Notes under the pieces: model-generated
Seen by the model: the letters and a program-made list of their open reading frames with translations, nothing else
The model's database searches: none
Told to the model about the DNA's origin: nothing
Shown here: in pieces, positions 47,235 through 58,600 of the stretch
How the letters are laid out: each line of letters starts with the position of its first letter
Position numbering within the stretch: position 1 is the first letter of the stretch
Source: Heliocybe sulcata
Taxonomy: Eukaryota > Basidiomycota > Agaricomycetes > Gloeophyllales > Gloeophyllaceae
DNA: 64,000 nucleotides
NCBI GenBank assembly: GCA_004369045.1
Contig: ML213527.1
Span: 269,652 to 333,651 of the forward strand
Direction of reading: 5' to 3'
Position numbers and translations under genes: made by a program

Positions 47235-47837
47235 ATGCCCACCCGGTTCTCAAACACTCGCAAGCACCGCGGACATGTCTCCGCCGGTCATGGACGTGTG
47301 GGCAAGCACCGCAAGCACCCAGGTGGTCGCGGTCTCGCCGGTGGTATGCACCAGCACCGGTGCGTACATCCCGACCTATCCTGATACCCGGACAGATGCT
47401 TAGGCTGCCCACAGAACGAACTTCGACAAGTACCACCCTGGTTACTTCGGTAAGGTTGGTATGCGCCGCTTCCACCTGACGCGCAACCTGCAATGGCGGC
47501 CGATCATCAACGTCGACAAGCTTTGGACGCTTGTGCCCGACGAGGAGAAGGAGGGTCTCACGGAGGACTCGGATGTTGTACCTGTTATCGACACGCTGCG
47601 CTTCGGGTACGCGAAGGTGTTGGGCAATGGACAGTGAGTCTGCATCCCTTTTGCATTTGGGTACTCAGGCTAATAGGGATCAGGCTTCCCAAACTCCCCT
47701 TCATTGTGAAGGCACGGTTCGTCTCTCAGATCGCAGAGTGCGTCGGCTTCTTTCTGCTATGTCATTGTTACCTTAACTCACATCGTCGCAGGCGCAAAAT
47801 CAAGGAAGCTGGCGGTGTTGTCAAGTTGATTGCATGA
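47235..47837 (+). CDS. RPL28: 60S ribosomal protein uL15 (L27a/L28)
   Basis: The start ATG at 47235 gives [20 protein letters not shown]. The early Gly/His/Arg-rich stretch ([20 protein letters not shown]) is the rRNA-binding N-terminus. Exon 2 has [20 protein letters not shown] and [15 protein letters not shown]. Two short introns later the protein ends [32 protein letters not shown] (stop 47835-47837). The predicted length is about 148 aa, the family norm. Part of the large ribosomal subunit near the peptidyl-transferase region. Preceded by a spliced 5' UTR. Confidence 0.96.
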
Positions 47838-48404
47838 GTTACCTGCTGTCATCTATCCCGTTCCCTTTACATCCTACAGCATACGGCATATGTGTTACTA
47901 TGACGCTTCTGCACTCCCACTATGATATGTTCTATTCGCAGAAATTGTGCGTGAAGCCTGCCACAGTCGAGATGACCGGTCGTACGTGGGATATGAAGTC
48001 GAGCGGCCCTCGATGGTCCAAACGTCGAGTCGCTTCTGTTTCTCCGAGCAGACGGAGTCGGTTCTTTGGCTTATCATCTGCGACGACCGCATCGCGTTTG
48101 AATTTGAGACCCGGTCCACCTCCTGTAATCCGACATATACGGAGCGATTAGTCTCTGGACGGCGGTCTACTTTGCGTTATGTGGTTCCCCGCCGAATTGC
48201 TCCAAGCCCCTTTCTTCAGAGTTCTGCGACGCGGCGACGTATTACGTGAACGTTCAATATCATAGAGTCGCTCAGCAAATGTCTTTTCATCTTCCGACAA
48301 TTAAGGAGACGTGCCTAATATGCGCCGGAAATGACTGAGCACTACCGTTTCATCTGTAAATGAGGTGCGCCATATTTCATGTACTGAGTACTCAACACCT
48401 GCAG

Positions 48405-49056
48405 TCATTCTTCCTTCGCTAAGATGGAAGGCTCATGACTTGATACAAGCCGAAAGAATATCAGTCGAGACGCATCGGTGTACACAACATACCTGAAGCT
48501 CCGATCGACGTACCCATTGGCCGCTATCAGCCTGTATACGCGGAAGTGGTCGGAGACTGGGTACTTCGCGCCGAAATGTAAGCATACTCGGGATCCTGCA
48601 GCATCCGCGTCGATCTGCCATGGATTGTACCCTATATAGACAGATAGATATCCGTCAAGGTTGAATCGGAGCGAGAAGTGAATCCCAGAGCCATGGGATG
48701 TACAGCCGATGGTACCGACTGCAGTACTTGATCGAGCGGGGTATGAGATGTGCAGATATCTCAAGCCAGGAGAACTGGCGGGAATCGCTTCAGATGTGCG
48801 TGGTATCCGGACGAAGACAGATTATCATGTCACTGCTTTGCGGAGACAGGAGTGCGAGCTCGTCTTCAGTAATGTGCAGCGCTTCAAGCGGCGGTGGCTG
48901 GACTTCGGAATCGATAATGCAGTAACGAGTCTCGAGGGTACCAGCCACGGCCTCGAGGCGCGATTTCACTGCCGTATCGTGGATGTTAGGTCTAAAATCA
49001 GCGTATGCCAGTCGGCTCTCGCACATATCAGTCGAATCCAACGTATAGAAAAGCAT
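48405..49056 (-). CDS. Hypothetical protein, doubtful
   Basis: Two minus-strand frames suggest a small gene: MLFYTLDSTDMCESRLAYAD to PQSSDMIICLRPDTT (49056-48790), then FSLRFNLDGYLSVYIGYNPW and AKYPVSDHFRVYRLI (48764-48405). They are in different frames and no clean splice pair joins them. The plus strand is also open for 161 codons at 48709-49194, overlapping most of this. I do not recognise either product, and one or both may be chance. Confidence 0.25.
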
Positions 49057-49457
49057 GGCTTAGTCACCCGTGTAATCAAGTTAAACTCCCCGCTGCCATC
49101 GCCGGGAATGATATCAGTAGTGGTGATAGACAGACCTGCGCCCACCCTCGAGGAAGCCAATAACCGCCCAAATGGCAGACAAGTCAGTTATTAAAAGACA
49201 CCTCTGCGAGTCGCGCTGAGTACGCGTGCTGGTCAATGGCCAAGACGCGTCGTCCCTCACGCGAGTCCTTGGTGAGTCACGTGTCCATTTGTGGCGCATG
49301 TATTTGGTCCTGCGTGGCTATTGTTGAGTGCATCTTGATCCGTTATACGTATCGTACTGCCACCGAGATCTAGGAACAACTTATGTAATGCAGTGCCTCT
49401 GTTCTGCTTCGGACGTGTCAATACAGTGCTATCTCTGCGTTCGTTTTTCAAACCACG

Positions 49458-50136
49458 ATGTCGCAGCCGCAAGGGATGGTGGCGAGAAGCCCACTGTAAG
49501 TTATGTCCTCAGCTCTGCTGCTGATTAATGATCGTATTCCTGTCGGCTAGGTCTGTGGTTTTCTTGCTTCACCTTGCTCTGGAGGTACCACTGGCAATTC
49601 AGGGCGTCTGGTCACCTACGGCTCTCCCGTTCATGCAGCTGAACAATACCACTCTAGTTTTTGTGAAGGTAGGAGAGCTGTTATTTATTACCCAAAACTC
49701 GAGAGCTGGATGTCATTCCTTCGTTTCAGCTGTACTCATGTCTGACACTGGCCACGTGCATCGCGTCATTCCTCTGTTTCAGCCTACCTGGTAAGCCACA
49801 GATAAGCCTTTGATATTCGCAAAGTCTAACCAGACGCGATCCACAGAGTTCCTTCCAGGGAAGCGTGCTCTCGCCATCGGACTCTGCGTCTATCACTCCG
49901 TCGCATCTACTGTACTATATCAAGCACCTCGGTTCATCCCGCATTCATTTGGAGCTTTAGCTGAAGCGTCAGTACTGACATGACACCTTATGCAATTCCC
50001 TGCTGACCTGCGCTATTTTAGGTACAAGGTGACTCCGGAAAATGTGTGGGGCACCCTCCATGGGGTACTCGGCCTAGCGTTTGTCGTTTGGTGGCAGGCC
50101 ACGGTGCAATATGCTCAGCTCGCAAGAAGAGCGTGA
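49458..50136 (+). CDS. Small multi-pass membrane protein of unknown function
   Basis: The start ATG at 49458 (MSQPQGMVARSPL) is followed by a 50-bp intron. Helix 1 is VVFLLHLALEVPLAIQGVW, then SPTALPFMQLNNTTLVFVK, helix 2 YSCLTLATCIASFLCF, helix 3 RALAIGLCVYHSVASTVLY with APRFIPHSFGALAEA, and helix 4 GTLHGVLGLAFVVWWQATVQ. The stop is at 50134-50136. Four introns; about 160 aa. The YHSVAS, APRFIPHSFGALAEA and HGxxGLAxVVWWQA motifs resemble a small fungal membrane-protein family I have seen but cannot name. The orderly splicing and conserved-looking motifs argue for a functional gene. Confidence 0.7.
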
Positions 50137-51150
50137 CACACCTCCATTGACGTCTAGGGACGTGGAAACGGTATATCACTGAATCTGCACAAGACCTGCA
50201 ATGGACCGCCGCAGTCAGTGCGTGTTCAAAGACTAATTTCTTCGTATACATTATCGCCAGGCGCAAAGAGGCGTTGTATATCGCTCTTGTACCTCAAATC
50301 TCTAGAAGTGCAGATACTTGAACTGCCGCAACGTCCAAGTCGTCCGTTTCCCCTTGCCGAAAATCAGGGCAGCTTTAGATGCTGCTCGTGAAGCGGGGGA
50401 TACCTCCATTATCTCCAGGCACGGCAGGGTGAAGACTAGCCTGCTGGTATTTGAGACAGCCGTATCTGAGGAATGCCTGCGGTGACTACGACATATTCGG
50501 CTTAGCCTGCCTTACTCGCCATATGACTCTGCACATCGACAGAGCAGTTGCGTGCTAAGCACGCTTCCATAAAGTATCTTCGTGCCCGGATAACTTTGCA
50601 TTAACCGCCGGTACAAACAATACCGGAGGAAGATATCTGTAGTCCCCGCGCATTCTTAACCGTGAAGAAACGAGGCCGACCTCATGCAAGCAATTGACGA
50701 CGGAACCGGGCACAACAATTGGGTTGGTACATTGGGATGATCCTTTCCCATGACCTCTCTGTTTAAGCTTGTGCGTATAGACCCCTGGGTCGTACACTCC
50801 CTCGTCCGAGGCATGGAGACCAAGAATAGAGTAACAATAACCCTCACGACCCGCTCCATTGATGGCAATGCACGGTGACAGCTGTCCAATCCCGAGATCG
50901 GAATCACAACATTTACAGGTGAATGTCCCAGAGGGATTCTAAGCTCTGGGAAGCTATGTACCTGTCACGGTAAAACCATCCACCATAGGAGGCCGGTCCA
51001 ACCAACGGCCGATCAAGAAAGGACAGCTGCGATTGTCAGCGGACGCTTTCTAACTCACCGGCTCTTCAAGGAGGCGACAGCGATGCAGCAAGGAACTCTC
51101 CCATCCGAGAGGTAGCGGCCACGCTCGCCGCCCGGTGGCACAGAAACCCG
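50137..51150. other. Gene-free interval
   Basis: About 1 kb between the small membrane protein and the MTG1 stop. Only short frames and no recognisable motif. Confidence 0.4.
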
Positions 51151-53877
51151 TTATAGACTGCCGGAGAACCTAGCCTTCATCTTCGCTGCCCGTTTCGCAA
51201 TCTTCTCCGCTTTCGCCTTCTTCTTCTCCTGACTGGAACTGACACCTGCGCGTCCGCTCTCCGCCTGTGCGCGCTCCACCGTATATCGGTCGATACACCC
51301 TTCCATTTTGCGCTGCACCATCGCCGACGGCTCCTCGCCCGGGAGTTTGTCGACCACCCACTCGAAATCAAAGCCCCAGCCCTGCCGCTGCTGTCCCTCA
51401 GGGGAGGACGAGAGTGGCGCAGAAGCTGACTCGAGGCCGCCCTCCTCGCGCCACCACTTGACGAACCACGTCGCGGCTCTACTCCTATCACGCAGGCCGC
51501 CCCGTTTAAGCATCCCGAGTCGGGTGGCCAGCTGCTCCAGGAACTCCAGCTCATCGGCAGTGGCGGTGGCTCCGTCGGGCAGAAGCTGCAAGTACGCGGG
51601 TGCTAAAGATAGATAGGAGTCAGATTCCCGGGCTAAGCCAAACAGACTACCAGACTAACACCGAGGGTTCAACACGTTTAGTCTATATAATAGATACGCG
51701 GCCAGCGTCTCGACATCGTATAGCCCTTCTTTAATTCCAGCTTGAATAGAGTGAGAAAGTTAGTCAGCCCTCTCGAGCTTCTCCTCTTATCCACGCTCAT
51801 AGAGTACGTACCGATCAAAGCTAACTTCACCCCGCGCTCGGCGCCCCTTGCCCCGTTTCCGAGAAAAGGGAGCATAACACCGGGCGAGTCATAGGCGTAC
51901 ACCAGTGGATCAAGGGATAGCTTCAGCCTCGTCGAGAGTGCCCGCGTTAGGCCGGGCTGAGCGGACGTCCGGAGAGCCTTCGCCGTGGCTACAGCGCAAA
52001 AAATAACGTGCTTACCAATCAGTTAATTGAAACAGCAGCCGCAACGAGGCAGCCAGCAGTCTCGAAAAAAGGACACTCACGGCCCGGAATCCCGGTATGT
52101 CGCAACGCGTTGAGGAGCGTCGACTTGCCCACATTGGGCATCCCGACTACAAGGACATTCAGCTCTTGCGAGAGCGGGTATTCCTTTGCTACGCCTGCGA
52201 AATCGCGACATATGTGAGGTTAACAATCACTACGAACATTAGGCAGCTCGTGACCTACTTACGAGCATGTCATTAAGGGCGTTGATATCTCGTTGCCGGT
52301 GCCATGACGCAAAGAAGAAATTCTGATCGGGAAATTTGGAAAGCATTGCGCGGTGAAACGGCTAATGCGGGCATAATCATGTTTTCAGAGTGCAGGTGTC
52401 GAGCAAAGGCGGGAAGTACCTCAAGACCCCATTCTGGAACGAGATCGCGCTTGTTGAAAACGACAATACGCTCGCATGGGGTTGAATACCTGGTGGGCGC
52501 AGGAAGACCGTCGGAGGCCGTGAACCGTCCCCGGTCCCTTCGCCATTTGTGGAGCGCCCCTATAGATTACGAGAGGAGATTAAGCGTCACATCAAAAAGC
52601 CGCATGGAAACGCATAGAAAGAGAGAACGCGCGGTTGACGGATCTCAGAGACCAAATATCACCGACACGGCGTACAGACATACGCCCCTTTCTTCAATGA
52701 CTCGGAAGCGCCGTAATGACTGTAACACGCGAAGGGCAGAGGTAACGTCTGAGATCCCACAGATAGTGGGGGCGTTAGAGTGGCATAAGCACCCAGGGGA
52801 CCAGCCCGAGAACCCGCGAACTCCCGGCAGCAGCGAAAATACGACGACGATACAACCGACCAAGAAATGAAGACAACATTGTGTAAGCCGCCTGAACCCG
52901 CGTAAACGAGGCGAAGAGAGCGCGCGCAGGTAAGCCGATCCTCGAGACGTCTCTTCGAACCTCAGGGATACGTGATTCGAGAGAGCTTGACAGCGGAAGC
53001 CCAAAACGCCTGCAGGGTAGGACCGCTCGACAGCAACCCAGCGCAATCCACGTTCCTATGTTACAGAGCGGGGTACACCATACAATCGACGCACTGCGTG
53101 GGGTGTCATCAAACACAAGGAACAATATCCCTATGGATTGCTTACGACGCTATGTAAAAACCTGACCTCCAGTAATGCAGCGCAATCCCTAGAACCGTGA
53201 TGCAGCAGGGGATCAGGATGAGAATCAGAGAAAGACCGGTGAGCCGTCCGTCTAAGGGATTGGAATATCCCGAGACAGGCTACAGCGGGAGACTGCCGCA
53301 CAGGTGGCAGACCATCTGCGCATGAAGTACCGCCGCGGTCCCGAGCATTTTCTCTGCCTCACGAAATTCGGACAGCCACGAAAAGAGGTACCCATCAAAG
53401 GCGAACCACAATTATTCGTCATTGCGATCCCGGCGCAATTTTTCACATCACAGGAACTGAGCAGCCCGTGCATAGCCTAACGACCAGCAAACAAACGCAT
53501 GGGCCTTGAGGCGCGGGCGCTATGCCGAAAATAGGGCGCAGCACACAAATGCTGTACAGCCCGCAGACACGCCGTGACCTCCATCCACCTGCGGCGGCTA
53601 ACACCCTGCGCGCTCTCGCAGCCACAACCCCACACCCCCCGCTCAATCACTCCGCTCTTCCGCGCCCTACTCCAAATACCCGAGAATTTGGAACCCCGAA
53701 CGACTCACCTTCCAGCGTCTCGTTGATGCTCGTCAGCGGCAGGCGCGAGTCGCGCAGCTCGAGCACGACGTCCGTGCGCCTCAGGAGCGCGGGCAGCATC
53801 CGCGCGAACTTGTCCATGTGGCCCGGGTACCAGGAGGGCGGTGCTGGCAGCACCGGGAAGGGTATGTGGGCCAGCAT
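51151..53877 (-). CDS. MTG1: Mitochondrial ribosome-assembly GTPase MTG1 (RbgA/YlqF family)
   Basis: The start is the ATG at 53875-53877 (MLAHIPFPVLPAPPSWYPGH), with WYPGHM as the family's N-terminal signature. G motifs are circularly permuted: DVVLELRDSRLPLTSINE first, then G4 NKRDLVPEWG (about 52450), SWHRQRDINALNDML, then G1 VVGMPNVGKSTLLNAL (about 52110-52160), the switch region QPGLTRAL and G3 DSPGVMLPF. The C-terminal part, about 51150-51650, includes a helical KWWREEGGLES segment and a basic tail EKIAKRAAKMKARF, ending at 51151. Introns 2 onward are 50-120 bp, but intron 1 (52560-53708) is 1149 bp. The protein associates with the mitochondrial large subunit during assembly. Predicted length about 380-400 aa, normal. 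Confidence 0.92.
52560..53708 (-). other. 1149-bp intron 1 of MTG1
   Basis: Donor GTGAGT follows the codons for LTSINETLE. The acceptor TATAG precedes GALHKWRRDRG, phase 1 on both sides, so removal restores the conserved frame. It is about twenty times longer than other introns in the window. A minus-strand frame inside encodes a hydrophobic run SLILILIPCCITVLGIALHY (about 53170-53230). No terminal repeats were seen. Confidence 0.75.
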
Positions 53878-54905
53878 CGTAGTATTCTTCCGAGCGAGAG
53901 ACCGAGCAAGAGTTAGGACGGCGTGGATAGTGTACTAGACAGACTCCTCGGTGCGTGCGGTTAGCTCGGGTCAGCGTCTCAAGTGGCCGCTTGCAGCTCG
54001 AGAGGACAAGTAACCCGGGCTTAGAAAAGGCACCTGAGTCGGAGACTTTGCCTGCAGCGCCTGCCTAGTATTTCTCGGTAATTCGACGCGTATTTGGCGC
54101 GTGCAGCAGCAGCAATCGCGCGTCCTGTCGCAGCAGACAATTTGGCGAAGACAGAGTCTAAAGTGGCGCCCACAGAATGCCGGACAATTGGCGCGGAGGA
54201 AAATCAGCGGCACACCGGCTAAACGTGCTCCCTCATTACGTAAGTCGATCGTTCCTGCCAATGGCAAGATGGAATCGCGGGGTGCCATCTCCGCTTGCCC
54301 AATATCCAATCCTGTACGGTCGTGATAGTGCAGTGCATATCCTCCTTACCCCGCATGATGCAAACGACGAGAATGGGCGCTAGAATGCTCGCAGATAAGA
54401 GGAAGAAGGATTGGAATGGAATACGAGAAACAATGGAGAATGCACTGTGGCACAAGCACGGTCGTCAGTGTTCTTCATGATCCCATCTCCAGTCACCAGG
54501 TGCAATGTGGTAACCGAGGACCGCCTTGGTCAGCAGTCGAGGGGCACAACAAGCTAGGCTGTGGCAATACGTGGGTTTTATATTTCCTAGATTTAATGAG
54601 ACATAGCATGCAATAGCCAAGACGACGACAAAGAAAGTACAAGCAAGCCAGAACGCGCCAACGCAGATCACCGAGGAGATAACATACACAAGAGAACAAC
54701 AGACCTAAAGGAAACCATATTGTAGCGCAGATAAGACTCTTTCTTCTACTCGTCACTGGGGTCGTCATAAGGGAGAGGTTTGCATGGATAGGATTCATTT
54801 ATGGCTTCGCGAATGAGGCCGGAAGCTTGCCTGGTGGCACAGTATGTCTGCGGCGACTTGTCAGAACCGCAGAGCCGCTAGACAAAAAGATATCACGCAC
54901 ATTGT
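53878..54905. other. Gene-free interval
   Basis: About 1 kb between the MTG1 start and the stop of the next minus-strand gene. Short unmatched frames only. Confidence 0.4.
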
Positions 54906-55613
54906 TTACACCCAGCCCTCCTTGCCGAGACTGATGGCGTCGAAGTTTTTGCCGCTGCGGGTCCTGCGCTCCGGAAGTACCTGAGCCGTATCAAGGTTGA
55001 TGAGCTTATCGGAGGGCGGAGGCGAGCCCTCAACCCAGCCCTTCCAGCCCTTGCGGGCTGCGGCACGTCGCTTGCGCTCCCGCATGGGCTGAGGGGACAT
55101 GGTGGCAGAGCTGGCAATATCGATGTGCTGGTAATCGTGGACATCAGACGGCGTGTACGGCCTCTTGGACGAGTTGCGCGACGAGGAAGCAACGTAGCGG
55201 TCGGGGGTCGAGCGTGGAGAAGGCGGGGGTGTCACCGAGGACTGCCGCTGGCCAGCAGAAGGAATGTGAATGGTCGGACGCGCGCGCCAGAAGGACGAGG
55301 TGCTCGTGGCAGGGATGGGGATGGTGAGTAGGGCCTTGGGCGCGGCAGCCGAGCCCGACGCGTTTGAGGGACCGGCCTGCGCCTGCTCAACCTCCTTCTG
55401 CTTGGCCTTTTCCGCTGCCTTGGCCTTTCTCCTCTCCCGTTCACGCTCCTTCTTCTCCTTCTTCCTATCCCTGCGCATCGTTTCTTCCTTCTCGACCGCC
55501 TTGTAGGGCCCGACACCGTTCAACAGGCTGGTGAGGACGTCCCTGGCGGGATTGGGGTCGAAGTCGCCGGCGAGGACCGTGGTCGCGGTGCGTCTGCGCT
55601 TGCAAGGATACAT
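54906..55613 (-). CDS. Basic nuclear-type protein of unknown function
   Basis: Single 235-codon exon, start 55613 (MYPCKRRRTATTVLAGDFDP), stop 54906. An N-terminal KRRR cluster may act as a nuclear localisation signal. Residues about 45-80 form a highly charged Glu/Lys/Arg helix (RRDRKKEKKERERERRKAK). The middle is Ser/Pro-rich with TPPPSPRSTPDRY, a possible proline-directed phosphorylation region. RERKRRAAARKGWKGWVEG is a second basic patch. The C-terminus (LPERRTRSGKNFDAISLGKE) is rich in ordered residues and likely a conserved binding motif. I do not recognise the family. The clean frame and composition differ from the surrounding noise, supporting a real gene. Confidence 0.7.
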   Translation of the reverse strand: MYPCKRRRTATTVLAGDFDPNPARDVLTSLLNGVGPYKAVEKEETMRRDRKKEKKERERERRKAKAAEKAKQKEVEQAQAGPSNASGSAAAPKALLTIPIPATSTSSFWRARPTIHIPSAGQRQSSVTPPPSPRSTPDRYVASSSRNSSKRPYTPSDVHDYQHIDIASSATMSPQPMRERKRRAAARKGWKGWVEGSPPPSDKLINLDTAQVLPERRTRSGKNFDAISLGKEGWV

Positions 55614-55667
55614 GGGCGCGTCAGGAAAGGGGATTCGGGGATGAACGCGTCGCTGCGGAGGGAGGGG

Positions 55668-55676
55668 CTTTTATAT
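55668..55676 (-). promoter_or_regulatory. Candidate TATA box
   Basis: ATATAAAAG on the minus strand about 55-63 bp upstream of the start codon at 55613, suitably placed for a short 5' leader. Confidence 0.4.
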
Positions 55677-58600
55677 GTAGCGTGGGGAGTTGTGGTTAGG
55701 GAGGAAGAGGTGCGATTCCGTAAACGTGCCCAAACAAAACGCGCGCTTTAAAGAAGCTTCACGTGGTCTGAGCGGTGCCAACGCCACAATCGACTAGACT
55801 TCCATTGCTTCCACGCTTCCACGGGCTTCTAAAGGGACCAATTTCTGATGGTTTCTTTCTCCTCCGTGTCCATCTCCGCTATCGGACTCTGAATTTCGAC
55901 GCACTTGCCCTTTTCCGGCAACTCCTCCAGACATCCACAACAAAGATCTGGTCCCCACGCGCCGACTCTTCGGAAAAGCGCAGGCACTGATTCATTCGCT
56001 GGATCTGACTCCGTCTGCTACAGCAGCCTGCAGGCCATTGTTCTGCGTCATTTCTATGCATCAAAAGCTTCCTGATTGACTCGAAGCCTTTTTCTCCTTT
56101 GTCCGGACGGCACCGCGCAACCTGACAACGTCTTTGTCCAGGGCTCGCCCGTGCGCAGAGATATACGGATAAAGTTAGATCTGGGAACTGCCGACGACAG
56201 AAGCTCCGCCGCGCGCGTTCCGATATCGACATCTGCACCGAAGCGAGAGCGAGCACCCGACACCCTTCCCAGTCAGCTGCGGACACGGACACGCGCAGCC
56301 ACGACGCTAGACGTAGTTTACAGGCCGTGAAGCTGCAGACGACGCAGGGGGGACAGCCTCAGGCGTGTCTCAGTCGAGGCCGGGCAGCCTCTGAGAATCT
56401 CACGGCAATATTAATACATGGAACTTCCCGCCGCGTGCCCCCATTCAAAGGACTCGGAAACGGCCAACGGTGACCCTAGAAAAAGTCTGCCCCGATTACT
56501 TATCAGGGCAATCCGGTAGCCCTTCCTGGCCCGTAAGTGCATATCCATATACAGCTGCTCTCAGGCCTTGGACTGAACTCGGGCTTCTGCCCCCTGATGC
56601 GAGGTTGATGCAGCGCACGCTGATTATCGCACGCATCTCACCACCCTACAGCCCGACCTGCTCCGTTGGAGCCAGCCCCCAGAACCACGTCAGATAACCA
56701 GATCTATGTGGCACACTAGAACACGCCTCTAGCGTCTCGTCTATATTAAGGCCAGTACAAATGCCGGTATCCTGCATTTTAAAGGCGTAACTGACCATCG
56801 TTTCATCCGCTGAAATTCAGTGCTGATTGTATTCTCCATGAGCGCAGCAAGACTCCGTGATATCGAGCCATGTGGTCCGCATGTTTCTGCACGCCGCGCC
56901 GGTCCGAAAATAGGCACAACTTTGTCTTCCGCTCGACATTCCTGATGTCCGCTTTCTCTGATGAATGTCAACACACCCGAGTTAGCCATATGTTTTCCGT
57001 AGGTCTTTAGCATCTGTGCCACGGTACCAGACTAACGACCGGAGTTTGATGTTGCGAGGACGCGTTGCCGTGCGCTGTGGAGCGGAACAGCTCCCATCAA
57101 CCCCGACTTACCCGCCCAAAACTCTTGGAGTACCGCAGACTGCGGACTGATCTGTTCTAAGACATGGACTGGTCTCTTGCGTGCTGCACCTGACGCCATT
57201 ACTCGCAGTTGCAGCTGCCGCCATAGGAGCTGTCCATGCACCATATCTCCAAGTATACCGGTCAAATTTGCTATTAATCGAGTGAAGGTACTCAGATCTG
57301 ACCTACAGATGCAGTTCACAATTTTCAAATGCAATGCGTCCTGTCGAGACATCTCAATGCCCAGTGCTCTCTGCCCGTGCTCTGCTACCCTGAACGGCGA
57401 CTGACTCCTTGGTTACACAGACGCAATATCCTGCAGGGCTGCAACTGAATTGCTGTCTTCGTACAATATTGACCATCAAGATCTGGAGGTTTTCGAGATC
57501 GCCGCCATGATATCAACATGAGTCAAGGCTTACCTCTGGTCACAGCGACTCTTCAAGGCTCTGTTGCTTGGTCTTCATCGTCGCTGAGTCAATACAACCG
57601 CAGTGAATAACCCTGGCGGAACTCCTGGATGCTGACTAGATTTTTGCAGTCAACATCCTTCGTAGCATGGCCACGCCTTGAAAAGAGCGGAGCGGCTGTA
57701 ATGTTGTGCCTACTTTACCCTCGGGCTTGTGAGTACTTGGGCGATCGATCTCTCGCCATGCTTGATTCATGTTCCGCTGCGCACAACCTTACTAACTCCT
57801 CACATCATTTGGCTCGTTGGCTGTCTCTCACGGCTAATGACTCGATACTTATGGTCGTTCGGATCGCACACCTGCACGTCTCTGCCCTGCTGCAACTCCA
57901 CGTTCTGTTGCCAGGTCTCCTGTCAGCTTCTGGCAATGCTGCAATCCTCTCCGCTCTGCTCTCGTACCGGATATGATCTGCTTGATCTTTAGGCTAAAGC
58001 CAAAGCTTCGTACACCCTCGAGGTATTTTTTATGCTGTCATGTGCCTTATACGCTCTCTGTAGTCGACCGGACGACTTCTGAAGCTAACGTCTGATGTCG
58101 TGCAAACTGGGCCTGCTGCTCAGTACCAACCCTGATTCCATGAGCCCCTCTCGTCTCCCACACCTCCTACATCCGTCGGAAGGACGACTGATTAATTGGC
58201 TGCTTCCTCTACCGCACCTTAAAAGACTCTCATCTCTGATGTGCAATTGCGTATATGACTGATGATTAGCTCCCACACGACGCGTCTACCTTTGCGGCAT
58301 GGGTTTTCTGCCCCTGCTCTACCGGTATGTACCACTGTATTGCATATTGGAGTATGTTCTTTTCCCCCGTGCACTATTGGTACGAACCAGAACGCTCAGA
58401 GTGCATCGCTCCGATGCCTTGTCCACAATTTCATGTTCAGCCCTGGCCATGTCAAACAAGGTTTGTATCCAATTAATCCGGCCGTCCCATTTCAGTGCCG
58501 GTCAGCGCAATGCTTGATGTCATCTAACTTTGACTAACCTACATTCAACAGGTTGGCAGCCGATTAATATCTTTGATACGTGATTGATGTCCATATGAAT

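Noticed and set aside
53170-53240. PMP3-like small membrane protein in the MTG1 intron
   Set aside because: Only one hydrophobic run resembles it; the family's proline motif and second helix are missing.
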